The position numbers were made by a program, and so were the translations under genes. This document shows, piece by piece, positions 30,052 through 39,814 of a DNA stretch of 64,000 nucleotides (the first letter of the stretch is position 1; every line of letters begins with the position of its first letter). Source of the stretch: Phaeobacter piscinae. Its GTDB lineage: Bacteria; Pseudomonadota; Alphaproteobacteria; Rhodobacterales; Rhodobacteraceae. The stretch covers positions 1,426,001-1,490,000 of the forward strand of contig NZ_CP010681.1 in the NCBI RefSeq assembly GCF_002407245.1. The letters are read 5' to 3'. Below the pieces are notes generated by a model. It was not told the DNA's origin. It searched no databases and was given only the letters and a program-made list of their open reading frames with translations.

Positions 30052-31125
30052 ATGCAAACTATGGCTGTATCCGGCTTGCCGGAATGGGTGCCTGAGGAGG
30101 CGTGCCGATATCTTGAACATACCGAAGCGGGCCGGTCGATCCGCAATCTGGCGAAACAGGCGGGCTGCCACCCGTCTACCGTGCTGCGACAGGTCCGTCG
30201 GGTTGAGACCCGGCGCGATGATCCGCTGGTTGATGCGGCCTTGGCGTCGCTTGCTGCCAGTCACTATTCCGCTGGCATGACGGGGCCCCGACCGATGTCA
30301 GCCCGTGCGTTGGCTTTGGGGACCGTGCCAGCCTGCGCTGAGGCTTTCGAGAGTGAGGCGGTTGAGGTTCTGACCTGTCTAAATCCGCAGGGCGCTGTCC
30401 TTGCGGTGGCGGATGGGATGGAGAAGGCGGTGGTGGTGCGCGAGGCAACGGCCGGTGACAAGAAGGTCGTTGTCGACCGCACTCTGGCGGAGGCGCTGGC
30501 GCTGCGCGACTGGATTGCCTGTCAAGCGCCCGGGCGGCTTAGCCGCTATCATATTACATCGGAGGGCCGCAGCGCGCTCAGCCAGTTTGTGGCCAGTCGT
30601 GAAAACCGCGCCCGGTCACGGCTGGAAAGCGCCAGCTTGGCGACGCGCAAATCCAGCCGCAACCGACGCCGCCCCCGGCGGGCCCGTTATGGCCTGGGAG
30701 AGACCCCGTTGCATATGCTGGCACGGCTGACCGATCGCAATGGCACTCCGTTTCTGACCACCGATCTGGTACGTGCGGGAGAGCGCCTGCGCGAGGATTT
30801 TGAGCTTGCGCAGGTGGCTGAACATCTCGCGCAATCGACTGCGCAGTTCAGTGAGGGGGATTGCTGTCCCGCTACGGCCCGTCGTCGGCGGCCTGGACAG
30901 GCCGCTTCAGCGGCCAAAAAGCGAGCCGCCGCCGCGCTGAATGCGCTTGGTGAAGGGCTGAGTGATATCGTAATGCGTTGTTGTTGCCATTTGGAAGGCT
31001 TGGAAGCCGCCGAACGTCAACTGGGTTGGTCAGCGCGATCCGGCAAAGTGGTGCTGCGCATTGCATTGCAACAGTTGAAACTACACTATGACAGACAGCA
31101 GACACGGGATGAGTTGATTGGCTGA
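30052..31125 (+). CDS. DUF6456 helix-turn-helix protein
   Basis: The N-terminus carries a helix-turn-helix (AGRSIRNLAKQAGCHPSTVLRQVRRVE). A basic central linker with RRRPRRAR follows. The C-terminal DUF6456 domain includes ARLTDRNGTPFLTTDLVRAGERLREDFE and the ending GWSARSGKVVLRIALQQLKLHY. It is a likely DNA-binding regulator of unknown target, found in Rhodobacterales. ATG 30052 (357 residues) has GGGGTGA upstream; ATG 30037 is an alternative. A bidirectional terminator follows. Confidence 0.8.
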   Translation: MQTMAVSGLPEWVPEEACRYLEHTEAGRSIRNLAKQAGCHPSTVLRQVRRVETRRDDPLVDAALASLAASHYSAGMTGPRPMSARALALGTVPACAEAFESEAVEVLTCLNPQGAVLAVADGMEKAVVVREATAGDKKVVVDRTLAEALALRDWIACQAPGRLSRYHITSEGRSALSQFVASRENRARSRLESASLATRKSSRNRRRPRRARYGLGETPLHMLARLTDRNGTPFLTTDLVRAGERLREDFELAQVAEHLAQSTAQFSEGDCCPATARRRRPGQAASAAKKRAAAALNALGEGLSDIVMRCCCHLEGLEAAERQLGWSARSGKVVLRIALQQLKLHYDRQQTRDELIG

Positions 31126-31145
31126 ACGCGTTGCACTTTAACTAA

Positions 31146-31176
31146 AAAACCGGCGCCATCGGGCGCCGGTTTCGTT
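31146..31176. terminator. Bidirectional terminator between the DUF6456 and peroxiredoxin genes
   Basis: ACCGGCGCC-atcg-GGCGCCGGT is a perfect nine-pair stem. TTTCGTT follows on the plus strand and TTTTTT on the minus strand. Confidence 0.85.
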
Positions 31177-31239
31177 CTGTTAATCAAATCAGATTGCACC
31201 GGGATGCTGTAGATCAGGGCGCATCTGAAGACCTGTCGA

Positions 31240-31788
31240 TCAGGCGGCGACTTCGGCCTTGGCAGTTTTCAGGTACTCGAGAACGGTCTCCGGCGAGGAC
31301 ACACCATAGGGATCTTCGCCGTGGTTGTCGCACAGGCCTGGCTCTTCGAACCATGCCTCGACCACACCGTTGTTGACGATGGCCGCATAGCGCCAGGAGC
31401 GGTTGCCAAAGCCCAGGTTGTCCTTGGCCACCAGCATGCCCATCTTGCGGGTGAATTCACCGGATCCGTCAGGAATAACACCGACGTTTTTCAGGTTCTG
31501 GGATTCGGCCCATTTGTTCATCACAAAGCTGTCGTTCACCGACATGCAGTAGATCGCGTCGATGCCTTCGGCCTGAAAATCGGCAAAGCCTTTTTCAAAA
31601 CCGGGCAGCTGATAGGTCGAACAGGTGGGGGTGAAGGCGCCGGGCAGGGAGAACAGCACAACGCGCTTGCCGGCAAAATAGTCGGCGGTGGTTTTGTCTT
31701 CCCAGCGGAACGGGTTGGGGCCGCCTACGGATTCGTCGCGAACACGGGTGCGGAAGGTCACGTCGGGCAGTTTTACGCCAGCTTTCAT
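31240..31788 (-). CDS. Prx5-type peroxiredoxin
   Basis: This thiol peroxidase reduces peroxides. The peroxidatic cysteine is Cys56 in PGAFTPTCS. Further motifs FGNRSWRYAAIV and EDPYGVSSPETVL are typical of the AhpE/Prx5 group. Other cysteines (IYCMSVND and PGLCDNHG) could act as resolving residues or the enzyme may use glutathione or glutaredoxin. The AAGGAG site favours the tandem ATG at 31788-31791 over a farther upstream start. The upstream gap to lipA (31789-32182) holds the promoters of both genes. No OxyR site is recognised. Confidence 0.92.
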   Translation of the reverse strand: MKAGVKLPDVTFRTRVRDESVGGPNPFRWEDKTTADYFAGKRVVLFSLPGAFTPTCSTYQLPGFEKGFADFQAEGIDAIYCMSVNDSFVMNKWAESQNLKNVGVIPDGSGEFTRKMGMLVAKDNLGFGNRSWRYAAIVNNGVVEAWFEEPGLCDNHGEDPYGVSSPETVLEYLKTAKAEVAA

Positions 31789-32182
31789 CATCGGCTCCTT
31801 AAGGATCAATTCGTCGTCGCGCGGTGATTTATAATAGTTCTAAATCGCCTGCAATGGGGTTTTCGCGGGCGCAATGCCGCAGCGGATGACGGGATGCGGA
31901 TCGCACCAGAAGGGTTGCCAATTCGCGCCGTTTAGCGAGAGTGATGCGACCTGCCCGCAGCGACTCGGCAGCCGGGACCAGCGGGCAGATTGCCCGGTTG
32001 TTCAAAACCGGGTGGCGGGGTTGCACCATCCGCAATCTGGATCAAAATATTCATATAAACAGTGTATTGCACTGGTGAGTTGCGTCGCGCGGGAATGTGG
32101 ACCGGGCCGAGAACTGGTCGTGCCAAGCGATTGCAACTATGTTACGAAGATCAAAAGACCATTGCCGCAAGGGAACATCGAC
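31789..32182. other. 394-base divergent gap between the peroxiredoxin and lipA genes
   Basis: I see no convincing gene here. Two overlapping hairpins share the CCC at 31993-31995: GGGCA-gat-TGCCC (31983-31995) and CCCGGTT-N6-AACCGGG (31993-32012). They cannot both form, so they could be alternative structures in the lipA leader about 170 bases before its start. An AT-rich stretch near 32040-32065 may hold the lipA promoter. Confidence 0.3.
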
Positions 32183-33133
32183 GTGCGAGATCTGAAAATC
32201 CCCGAGCAACGCCACCCGGAAAAGGCCCATCGCCCTGACAATGCTCAGCCGAAAAAGCCAAGCTGGATCCGGGTCAAGGCGCCAGGGGGCAAGGGCTACG
32301 CGGAGACGCATAAGATCATGCGTGAGAATAACCTCGTCACCGTCTGCGAAGAGGCCGGCTGCCCGAATGTTGGCGAATGCTGGAGCCAGGGTCACGCTAC
32401 CATGATGATCATGGGCGAAATCTGTACCCGGGGTTGTACCTTCTGCAACATTGCCACTGGTCGTCCGGATACGCTGGATGCGTTTGAACCGGGGCGGGTG
32501 GCCCATGCGGTGCAGAAGCTGGGACTGAATCACGTGGTGATCACCTCTGTGGATCGCGACGATCTGGAAGATGGCGGCGCGGAGCATTTTGCCCAGACCA
32601 TCCGTGCGGTGCGTCACCGCAGCCCGAAGACCACGATTGAGATCCTGACGCCGGATTTTCTGAAATGCGCACCTGAAGTGCTGGAAACCGTGGTGGAAGC
32701 GCGGCCCGATGTCTTCAACCACAATCTGGAAACTGTGCCCGGCCTCTATCCCGGTGTGCGGCCCGGCGCGCGGTATTTCCACTCCCTGCGGCTGCTGCAG
32801 CGGGTGAAAGAGATGGATCCGGCGATCTTTACCAAATCCGGCATCATGGTCGGCCTTGGCGAGAATGCGCAGGAGGTGAAGCAGGTGATGGACGATATGC
32901 GCGCCGCGGACATCGATTTCCTGACCATTGGCCAGTATCTGCAGCCGACGCCGAAACACCATGCGGTCGATCGGTTTGTGACGCCGGAAGAGTTTGAAAG
33001 CTATGAGAAAGCCGCCTATGGCAAGGGTTTCCTGATGGTTTCGGCAACGCCGCTGACCCGGTCGTCCTACCATGCGGGGGATGATTTCGCCCAGCTGCGC
33101 GCCGCCCGCAACAAGAAGCTCGGCTTGGCATGA
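32183..33133 (+). CDS. lipA: Lipoyl synthase
   Basis: LipA inserts sulfur into protein-bound octanoyl groups to make lipoate. It is a radical-SAM enzyme with the main cluster CTRGCTFC (Cys81, Cys85, Cys88). The auxiliary cluster is [12 protein letters not shown] (Cys55, Cys60, Cys66), and the C-terminal RSSY supplies a Ser ligand. The GTG start ([10 protein letters not shown], 316 residues) has AAGGGAAC upstream. An upstream ATG at 31874 would add about 100 residues unlike the family. The stop overlaps the next start (ATGA). Confidence 0.95.
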   Translation: MRDLKIPEQRHPEKAHRPDNAQPKKPSWIRVKAPGGKGYAETHKIMRENNLVTVCEEAGCPNVGECWSQGHATMMIMGEICTRGCTFCNIATGRPDTLDAFEPGRVAHAVQKLGLNHVVITSVDRDDLEDGGAEHFAQTIRAVRHRSPKTTIEILTPDFLKCAPEVLETVVEARPDVFNHNLETVPGLYPGVRPGARYFHSLRLLQRVKEMDPAIFTKSGIMVGLGENAQEVKQVMDDMRAADIDFLTIGQYLQPTPKHHAVDRFVTPEEFESYEKAAYGKGFLMVSATPLTRSSYHAGDDFAQLRAARNKKLGLA

Positions 33134-34272
33134 CGCCGGACCGTCTGGCGCAGCTGACAGAGCTGCGCCACGCGTTGCACCAGATCCCGGAAGTGTCGGG
33201 CGCCGAGGAAAAGACTGCGGTCTTCATCACCGACTATCTGCGCGGGTATGATCCTGACCAGCTGCTGACGGGCCTAGGTGGGCACGGTGTTGCGGCAGTC
33301 TACGACGGCGCGGCGGATGGGCCGACCGTGATGATCCGTTGTGAGCTGGACGGGCTGCCGATCGAAGAGATATCTGACCAACCCTATCGCTCCACCCATG
33401 CCGGGCGGGGCCATCTCTGTGGGCATGACGGACATATGACCATCGTGGCTGCGCTGGCGCAGGATCTGGCCGCACGGCGCCCTGCGCGGGGCCGTGTCGT
33501 GCTGATGTTTCAGCCGGCCGAAGAAACCGGCAAGGGCGCGCCTGCGGTCATTGCCGATCCGGCCTTTGGCGAACTTGCGCCAGACTATGCGTTTTCCCTT
33601 CACAATTTACCGGGGCTGCCGGTGGGGCAGCTTGCCCTGTGCAGCGGCCCGGCCAATTGTGCGTCCCGCGGGATGCGCATCCGACTAACGGGCAAGACCT
33701 CCCATGCGGCGGCCCCGCAGGACGGGATTTCACCTGCCGGTGCCATGGCGCAGCTGCTGCCGGGGCTGGTGGCGCTTGGCGGTGGGGACGATCTTGGCGC
33801 TGACTATGCGCTGGTCACGCTCACCCATGCGCGCCTTGGCGAGGCAACCTTTGGCATCGCGCCCGGTGAGGGCGAGGTCTGGGCGACCTTGCGCACGGTG
33901 AATGATGCGCGGATGGAGGCGTTGATCGCTGAGGCCGAGGATCTGACACGTCAGATCTGCACGGAGTGTGGCCTGGGCGTTGAGATCAGCTTTGACGATG
34001 TGTTTGAGGCGTGCACCAATGAGGCTGAGGCTGTTGCACTCCTGCAGACTTCCTGCCGCGCCGCAGGGCACCCGGTTGAAATGCGTGATCAACCGCAGCG
34101 CTGGTCCGAAGATTTCGGCCAGTTTGGGAAGAGCGCACGGGCCGCGATGCTCTGGCTTGGCTCAGGTGAAATGCAGCCGCAGCTTCATAATCCTGACTAT
34201 GATTTCCCCGATGATGCGATCCCGGTTGGCGTGTCCATTTTTACGGCTGTCATCGATAACATGCTGAGATAA
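33130..34272 (+). CDS. M20-family amidohydrolase
   Basis: The 380-residue enzyme belongs to the M20D group of N-acyl-L-amino acid amidohydrolases (hippurate hydrolase/IAA-amino acid hydrolase type). Metal ligands are seen in LCGHDGH, in the Glu pair of [10 protein letters not shown], in SLHN and near the C-terminus in [12 protein letters not shown]. It would release amino acids from N-acyl or N-aromatic conjugates. It is translationally coupled to lipA by a four-base overlap, but no metabolic link is evident. It may be the last gene of the operon. Confidence 0.85.
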   Translation: MTPDRLAQLTELRHALHQIPEVSGAEEKTAVFITDYLRGYDPDQLLTGLGGHGVAAVYDGAADGPTVMIRCELDGLPIEEISDQPYRSTHAGRGHLCGHDGHMTIVAALAQDLAARRPARGRVVLMFQPAEETGKGAPAVIADPAFGELAPDYAFSLHNLPGLPVGQLALCSGPANCASRGMRIRLTGKTSHAAAPQDGISPAGAMAQLLPGLVALGGGDDLGADYALVTLTHARLGEATFGIAPGEGEVWATLRTVNDARMEALIAEAEDLTRQICTECGLGVEISFDDVFEACTNEAEAVALLQTSCRAAGHPVEMRDQPQRWSEDFGQFGKSARAAMLWLGSGEMQPQLHNPDYDFPDDAIPVGVSIFTAVIDNMLR

Positions 34273-34323
34273 GTTTTATCTTACAGTATCTTATCTGCGC
34301 ATGTTGATGTTGAGAAACGGCGA

Positions 34324-34650
34324 TCAATCGATCAGCGCATCAACCAGCGCCACCGCGCCCACAATCGCCAGCGTGTCCCGCACCACTTCGTAAATCCGGT
34401 CATCCTTGCGGATATAGCGGTGACCCGGAGCAGGCGGCGCCAGCCCCCAACGGGCATGATCGTCAATATAGTCCCAGTCACCGCGCAGCTGCTGGAAACC
34501 CTTGTGGCGCGGTTTGTGCTGTCTCTTGATCTGACCGGGGGAATGGTGTGCGACAGTGCTTTTGTGGTCGGGGGCCCATTTCGGGGGCGCGGCGGCGCCT
34601 GCGACAGGGGACAGGGCGAGCGAGGCTGCAGCGATATAGGCCAGTCTCAT
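34324..34650 (-). CDS. RcnB-like periplasmic protein
   Basis: The 108-residue protein has a signal peptide (MRLAYIAAASLALSPVAGAAA) and a His/Lys-rich middle (HHSPGQIKRQHKPRHKG). The DDHARWGLAPPAPGHRYIRKDDRIYEV segment matches the RcnB/YohN nickel-cobalt homeostasis family. It ends with a hydrophobic helix (AIVGAVALVDALID). In E. coli RcnB works with the RcnA efflux pump, but none is visible here. A good AAGGAGAT ribosome site precedes the ATG. The metal role is inferred from the family. Confidence 0.75.
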   Translation of the reverse strand: MRLAYIAAASLALSPVAGAAAPPKWAPDHKSTVAHHSPGQIKRQHKPRHKGFQQLRGDWDYIDDHARWGLAPPAPGHRYIRKDDRIYEVVRDTLAIVGAVALVDALID

Positions 34651-34864
34651 TGGCGATCTCCTTCATGATCTCAACACTTGGATGAGGCTTGGCGGGGATC
34701 GGGGGATTTGGCAAATGGACTGTGCCGAAAGACGCTGACGCAACAGCGGGTCATCGGCGGGCTGGTGCCGGTTTTAAAAACCGCAGGGCGCAGGGCGCGG
34801 ATGTTTGCGCCCCACGTCGGATTGTTCGGCGGATATTGGCGACCGGGAGGGACCGGGCGCGGGT

Positions 34865-35410
34865 TCAGCCCTCTTCGGTAAAGCGAACCTTGCCGATAAA
34901 GGGCAGGTTCCGGTTGCGCTGCGCGTAATCGATTCCATAGCCGACGACAAATTCGTCCGGGATCTCAAAACCGATCCAATCAGAGCGGAAATCCACCTCT
35001 CGTCGGGAGGGTTTGTCCAGCAGCGCGATGGATTTCAGCCGGGCTGGCTGGCGGCTGCGCAACAGATGCGTCACGTGGTTCAGCGTGTGGCCGGTGTCGA
35101 CGATATCCTCAACAACCAGCACATCGCGCCCTTCAATTGCGCCGCGTAAGTCTTTGAGAATGCGAACCTCCCGGCTGCTTTCCATAGCATCACCGTAAGA
35201 AGATGCCTCAAGAAAATCGACTTCGATCGGCAGATCCAGCTCCCGCACCAGATCGGCGATAAAGACGAAGCTGCCGCGCAAGAGCCCCACCACCACCAGT
35301 TTGTCGGTGCCTTCAAATTCCGTCTGGATCTCGGCGCAAAGCTCTTCGATCCGGGCCGCAATGGCCTTGGCTGAGATCATCACATCGATGACATATGGCC
35401 GCTGTGTCAT
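34865..35410 (-). CDS. hpt: Hypoxanthine phosphoribosyltransferase
   Basis: Hpt salvages hypoxanthine (and possibly guanine) with PRPP to form IMP or GMP. The PRPP-binding loop is [10 protein letters not shown]. The active-site loop is [13 protein letters not shown], and the purine site is marked by [13 protein letters not shown]. The length of 181 is typical. It is divergent from the Coq10-like gene across about 70 bases. With guaA it provides GMP in this window. Confidence 0.94.
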   Translation of the reverse strand: MTQRPYVIDVMISAKAIAARIEELCAEIQTEFEGTDKLVVVGLLRGSFVFIADLVRELDLPIEVDFLEASSYGDAMESSREVRILKDLRGAIEGRDVLVVEDIVDTGHTLNHVTHLLRSRQPARLKSIALLDKPSRREVDFRSDWIGFEIPDEFVVGYGIDYAQRNRNLPFIGKVRFTEEG

Positions 35411-35483
35411 GGGTGCCCCCTTGAATTTCCCGCGCGTTCATATGACATGACGCGGGACGATCATAGCAGGAAATGCGCCTCTT

Positions 35484-35930
35484 ATGCCTACCCATTCAGA
35501 AACCCGGCCAATGCCTTACACGGCGCAGCAGATGTATGATCTGGTGGCTGATGTCGGGGATTACCCCAAGTTTCTGCCTTGGTGTTCCGCTGCCCGTATC
35601 CGCAGCCGCACGCCCTTGGGGGAGGCTGAGGTGATGGAGGCGGACTTGGTGATCTCCTTCAAGGTGTTTCGCGAACGCTTCGGCAGCCGGGTCACGCTGT
35701 TCGCAGAGGAGAAGAAAATCGACACGGAATATCTGGACGGGCCGTTTCGTTACATGAAATCCAATTGGGCCTTTGCGGATCGCGCGGATGGTGGCTGTGA
35801 TGTGTCGTTCTATGTTGATTTCGAATTCAAGAACGCCGTGCTGCAGGGCATCATCGGTGTGGTGTTCAACGAGGCGATGCAGCGGATCGTGCGTGCCTTT
35901 GAACGTCGCGCGGCGGAGCTTTATGGCTGA
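35484..35930 (+). CDS. Coq10/RatA-type START domain protein
   Basis: The 148-residue protein matches the polyketide cyclase/START family that includes mitochondrial Coq10 and E. coli RatA. Characteristic segments are QQMYDLVADVGDYPKFLPWC and VSFYVDFEFKNAVLQGIIGVVF. Members bind ubiquinone or other lipids, and in E. coli RatA binds the ribosome. In alphaproteobacteria the Coq10 role is more likely (inference). AGGAAA lies a little far from the ATG, so initiation may be modest. Confidence 0.88.
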   Translation: MPTHSETRPMPYTAQQMYDLVADVGDYPKFLPWCSAARIRSRTPLGEAEVMEADLVISFKVFRERFGSRVTLFAEEKKIDTEYLDGPFRYMKSNWAFADRADGGCDVSFYVDFEFKNAVLQGIIGVVFNEAMQRIVRAFERRAAELYG

Positions 35931-35956
35931 TCCGCAACCACGGCTAAGCCGTTGAA

Positions 35957-35990
35957 TAAAAGCGGACCCGCGATGCAGGCCCGTTTTCGT
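35957..35990. terminator. Bidirectional terminator between the Coq10-like gene and amtB
   Basis: CGGACC (35963-35968) pairs with GGCCCG (35978-35983) with one G-T wobble. TTTTCGTTT follows on the plus strand and TTTTATTC on the minus strand. Confidence 0.55.
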
Positions 35991-36012
35991 TTGTGATATT
36001 GGCTGATTGACG

Positions 36013-37194
36013 TCAGCTGGTCATGTCGTAGGCGCGTTCACCGTGAACCGTGATATCCAGACCGTTGGTCTCCGTCTCCAGGTCGACGCGCAGCGGGGTG
36101 ATAGCGGCGGTAACCTTGACCAGAACGACGGTCACGACAGCCGTGAAGATGCCGACAACCGCGAGACCACCCAGCTGCGCCAGCCAGCTGCCCGCACCAA
36201 AGACCGCGATCATGATGGTGCCGAAGATGCCGCCGACACCATGCACCGCAAAGACATCCAGCGTGTCGTCGATCTTCAGCAGGTTTCTGACGACGTTCAC
36301 GGCCTCCTGGCAGAGGATACCTGCGACAGCACCGATCACCAGGGCCTCAACCGGGCCGACAAAGCCGGAGGCGGGCGTGATAGAGGCAAGGCCCGCGATG
36401 GTGCCGGTGACAAGGCCCACCATGGACGCCTTACCGTATTTGATCTTCTCCCAGAGCGCCCAGGTCAGCGAGGCTGTGGCGGCGGAGATATGGGTGACCG
36501 TGAGGGCCATCGCCGCGCCACCGTCTGCGGCCAGCTGCGAACCACCGTTGAAGCCGAACCACCCAACCCAGAGCATGGCCGCGCCGATGAAGACATAGCC
36601 GGGGTTATGCGGCGGAGTGGTGCGGTTTTTGCGCGGGCCAAGGAACACCGCGATGATCAGCGCCGCCAGACCTGCGGTTTCATGCACCACGATGCCACCG
36701 GCAAAGTCGCGCACGCCGATCTCGCCAAAGATGCCGCCATCGGCCAGCATGCCGCCGCCCCAGATCCAATGCACGACGGGCGCGTAGCACAGGAGCATCC
36801 AGAGACCGGAGAACACCAGCACAAAGCCAAAGCCCACGCGCTCAACATAGGCGCCGACGATCAGGGCAGGCGTGATGATGGCAAAGGTCATCTGGAAGGC
36901 AAAGAACAGCACCTCGGGCAGGGTGCCAGAGAGGCTGTCTGCGGTGACGCCGGACAGGAACATCTTGTCCAGCCCGCCCCAGAGGCCAGAGGTGCCGCCA
37001 CCAAAGGCAATGGAATAGCCAAAGGCGAGCCACAGAACGCTCATCAAACAGGCAATGGCATAACATTGCATAAACACGCTGAGCACATTTCGGGCACGGA
37101 CAAGGCCGCCGTAAAACAGGGCAAGCCCCGGCAAAGTCATGAAGAGGACAAGGGCCGTGGCCACAATAATCCAAGCTGTATCGGCTGCGTTCAT
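36013..37194 (-). CDS. amtB: Ammonium transporter
   Basis: The 393-residue protein has the eleven-segment Amt fold. The two pore histidines are in FAGGIVVHETAGL and in FAVHGVGGIFG. It conducts ammonia across the inner membrane when nitrogen is scarce. In most bacteria glnK (PII) sits next to amtB, but none is visible here, so its PII partner must be encoded elsewhere. The ntrBC/ntrYX block is about 3.6 kb downstream on the other strand. A TTGACA-like element (37307-37312, minus strand) lies upstream. Confidence 0.95.
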   Translation of the reverse strand: MNAADTAWIIVATALVLFMTLPGLALFYGGLVRARNVLSVFMQCYAIACLMSVLWLAFGYSIAFGGGTSGLWGGLDKMFLSGVTADSLSGTLPEVLFFAFQMTFAIITPALIVGAYVERVGFGFVLVFSGLWMLLCYAPVVHWIWGGGMLADGGIFGEIGVRDFAGGIVVHETAGLAALIIAVFLGPRKNRTTPPHNPGYVFIGAAMLWVGWFGFNGGSQLAADGGAAMALTVTHISAATASLTWALWEKIKYGKASMVGLVTGTIAGLASITPASGFVGPVEALVIGAVAGILCQEAVNVVRNLLKIDDTLDVFAVHGVGGIFGTIMIAVFGAGSWLAQLGGLAVVGIFTAVVTVVLVKVTAAITPLRVDLETETNGLDITVHGERAYDMTS

Positions 37195-37399
37195 CGCCGT
37201 TCCTTCCGCATCTGCAGGCTGTTTCTTGATCTGAAGCCTGACAAAGCGGAACTGGGGCGTTGAAAAAAGCGGCAGGTTTCATATCGGCGCCAGAAAACCG
37301 GGCTTTTGTCAAAATGCTGAAAAAATGAGCGACCCTGCGGGCGTGTTGCTCAATTCCCGCCCGTTCTACGAAATAGCGGCAGATGGGCTGCGGTTTGCG

Positions 37400-37882
37400 T
37401 CAGCCCAGCGGGTCGGCAGTGAGCGATTGCCAGATCAGGGTCAGCGCATGGTCGCGTGTCGCTATGCGCACGCCGTCGCGGCCAAGCGGGCCGAAATCAA
37501 TTGTTTCGACGTGCGTGGGTTGGTTGCGCCGTGCCAGCGCAAAGCAAACCCGCCCCTCAGGTTTGTGCTCCGAGCCGCCGGGACCAGCAATACCGGTGAC
37601 CGCTACGGCGATGTCCACATCGGCGCGGCTCTGCGCACCCTCAGCCATCTCAATGGCCACCTCCTCGCTGACGGCGCCGACGGCTTCCAGGGTTGCCTGC
37701 TCGACACCCAGCATCTCCTGCTTGGCGCGGTTGGAATAGGTGACATAGCCCCGGTCCACGACCGCGGAGGATCCGGCCACATCGGTGAGGGCCGCCGTAA
37801 TCATGCCGGCGGTGCAGCTTTCTGCGGTGGCAAGGGTGAGGCCTTTGGCACGGGCCTCACGGATTATGTCTGTCGTGTCCAT
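37400..37882 (-). CDS. pncC: Nicotinamide-nucleotide amidohydrolase, CinA C-terminal type
   Basis: The 160-residue protein is the stand-alone CinA C-terminal domain. It deamidates nicotinamide mononucleotide to nicotinate mononucleotide in NAD recycling. The motifs LATAESCTAGMI, GYVTYSNRAKQEMLGV and VTGIAGPGG (Ser and substrate loop) are clear. The N-terminal molybdopterin-like domain of full CinA is missing, as in E. coli YgaD. It is the third gene in the run ispDF-pgpA-pncC, starting 17 bases after pgpA. Confidence 0.9.
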   Translation of the reverse strand: MDTTDIIREARAKGLTLATAESCTAGMITAALTDVAGSSAVVDRGYVTYSNRAKQEMLGVEQATLEAVGAVSEEVAIEMAEGAQSRADVDIAVAVTGIAGPGGSEHKPEGRVCFALARRNQPTHVETIDFGPLGRDGVRIATRDHALTLIWQSLTADPLG

Positions 37883-37899
37883 ATCACCCTCTCCTCAGA

Positions 37900-38406
37900 T
37901 TAGAGGCCAAGCACCCCATGTGAGAATCCAGCAAGGGCGGCGACGCCAATCGCGGCAAGGATACCGGCGATGATGTCGTCCATCATTACGCCTGTGGCGC
38001 CCTTCTGGCGGTCGGCCCAGCCGACGGGGCCAGGTTTCCAGATGTCGAACAGCCGAAACAGCACAAAGGCGGCGATCCAGCCCGGCCAGAGCGCGGTGAT
38101 TGCGATGTCATGCGCCCATGCAGGGTAAGAGATTGCCCAAAGAGCGACGAACTGGCCTGCCACCTCATCTAGCACAAATTCGGAGGGGTCCATGTTCTCG
38201 CGGTTGCGGGTCATCGCCTCTGCAGCCCAGACGCCGACCACCATGCAAATCACGGTCGCAAGCGCCAGCAGGAGAAAGCCGCCCAGCTGGTGCAGGACAA
38301 ACGCCAGAGGGAGGGCTGCCAGTGAGCCCCATGTACCGGGGGCGGGGCGCAGATAGCCAACACCGCCGACGGTGCCAATCAGAAAGGCGAGGCGCGACCG
38401 TTTCAT
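37900..38406 (-). CDS. pgpA: Phosphatidylglycerophosphatase A
   Basis: PgpA removes phosphate from phosphatidylglycerophosphate in phosphatidylglycerol synthesis. Family motifs include [17 protein letters not shown] and [10 protein letters not shown]. Several membrane segments and the C-terminal [12 protein letters not shown] are also present. The length of 168 is normal. The start overlaps the ispDF stop by four bases, so it is coupled to isoprenoid synthesis genes. Confidence 0.92.
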   Translation of the reverse strand: MKRSRLAFLIGTVGGVGYLRPAPGTWGSLAALPLAFVLHQLGGFLLLALATVICMVVGVWAAEAMTRNRENMDPSEFVLDEVAGQFVALWAISYPAWAHDIAITALWPGWIAAFVLFRLFDIWKPGPVGWADRQKGATGVMMDDIIAGILAAIGVAALAGFSHGVLGL

Positions 38407-39623
38407 GGTTTCACCACGCAGGCTGTGGCAATGGCGGCGATGCCTTCGCCGCGCCCGGTGAACCCAAGCCGTTCGGAGGTTGTCGCCTTGATCGAGACGC
38501 GTGAGAGATCAATCGACAGGATCTCCGCCACGGCGGCGCGCATGGCGGGGGCGTGGGGGGTGATCTTGGGGAATTCACAGACCAGCGTGCAGTCCACATT
38601 GGAGATCTGGTAGCCTTTGGAACGCGTCAGCTCGGCGGCATGGCGCAGGAAGATATCGCTGGCGGCACCTTTCCATTGCGGATCAGACGGCGGGAAGTGG
38701 CGGCCGATGTCGCCCTCTGCCAGCGCGCCGTAGAGGGCATCGGTGATGGCATGTAGCCCGACATCGGCGTCAGAATGCCCCTGAAGGCCGCGATCATGGG
38801 CCACCGGCACCCCGCAGAGCACGACCTCATCCCCCGGTCCAAACCGGTGAACATCATAGCCATTGCCAAGCCTTACATCCATGTCGCCCCCTAAATTGCG
38901 CGCAGCCCGATCGAAATCCTCCGGGCGGGTGATTTTGATATTGTCTGCGTCGCCCGGAATGATGGCAACGTCAATCCCTGCCGCGCGGGCGACCTCCACA
39001 TCATCGGCGGCGTCACCGCCATTTGCCGCAAGCTGCTGATGAGCAGCGCGGATCTGGGGCAGGTGGAAGCCTTGCGGGGTCTGCGCTGCAAACAGCCCAT
39101 TGCGGTCTTCAGTGCCGGTGACATAACCATCGCCCCCGCGCCAAAGCGCATCCGTCACGGCCAGCGCCGGGGCCGCCGCCAGATGGGTGTCGAGCGCGGT
39201 CATTACTCCCCGGATCATGCGTGCTGAGACACAAGGGCGGGCGGCGTCATGGATCAGCACCCGGTCGAGACCGTGTGCGGCCAAGAGATCAAGGCCGTTT
39301 GCCACCGATTGCGCACGAGTGCTGCCTCCACTGGCCAGAAGAAGGCCCGGCTGGGCAGAAAACTCCCGCCAGTGGTCGTGATCCTCGGCATTGAGGACCA
39401 GTGCGACCCGGTCTACGCCTGCAGTGAGGAAGGCATCCAGCGTCCAGTCGATCACCCGGCGTCCCGCCAGCGGGCGCCACTGTTTGGCCAGACCTCCGCC
39501 CGCGCGCAGCCCCTTGCCTGCGGCGACAATCAGTGCGGCGGTTCGGTGTTCCGGGGCATGGGGCGCCTCGGGTGTGTCTGCGCCGACGGCTACAGACGGG
39601 GAGGGGAAGGGATCGGACGGCAT
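38403..39623 (-). CDS. ispDF: Bifunctional IspD/IspF, methylerythritol phosphate pathway
   Basis: This fusion covers two steps of isoprenoid precursor synthesis. IspD (about 1-235) has [15 protein letters not shown] and the CTP-site segment DAARPCVS. IspF (about 245-406) starts [16 protein letters not shown] and has [17 protein letters not shown] and [10 protein letters not shown], which carry zinc and cyclodiphosphate-site residues. The fusion is typical of alphaproteobacteria. ATG 39623 (MPSDPFPS) with an AGGCG site is preferred over earlier ATGs. It is divergent from dusB, and pgpA and pncC follow. Confidence 0.93.
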   Translation of the reverse strand: MPSDPFPSPSVAVGADTPEAPHAPEHRTAALIVAAGKGLRAGGGLAKQWRPLAGRRVIDWTLDAFLTAGVDRVALVLNAEDHDHWREFSAQPGLLLASGGSTRAQSVANGLDLLAAHGLDRVLIHDAARPCVSARMIRGVMTALDTHLAAAPALAVTDALWRGGDGYVTGTEDRNGLFAAQTPQGFHLPQIRAAHQQLAANGGDAADDVEVARAAGIDVAIIPGDADNIKITRPEDFDRAARNLGGDMDVRLGNGYDVHRFGPGDEVVLCGVPVAHDRGLQGHSDADVGLHAITDALYGALAEGDIGRHFPPSDPQWKGAASDIFLRHAAELTRSKGYQISNVDCTLVCEFPKITPHAPAMRAAVAEILSIDLSRVSIKATTSERLGFTGRGEGIAAIATACVVKP

Positions 39624-39814
39624 CAGGCGCCTCATTGTTGGGTCGCAATTGTTTAGGAGGTGATGCAAGGGGAGGCAATGGCAGCAGGTCACCCCGCGTA
39701 ATATGCTCAAAAATTAGGCATATGCCAAAAGATGCAGCCTTGCCGCCGGGGGTTTCATTGTCGCATAGAGGCTGCTTCGGTTAGAAACGCTTCATATGCA
39801 CAAGGATTAGGCAG

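Noticed and set aside
31829..32035. 68-codon minus-strand frame between the peroxiredoxin and lipA genes
   Set aside because: No ribosome site, low-complexity Arg/Leu composition, and it runs into the peroxiredoxin leader.
31943..32077. Short plus-strand frame (about 44 codons) in the lipA upstream region
   Set aside because: No good ribosome site and an overlap with the two hairpins; nothing supports translation.
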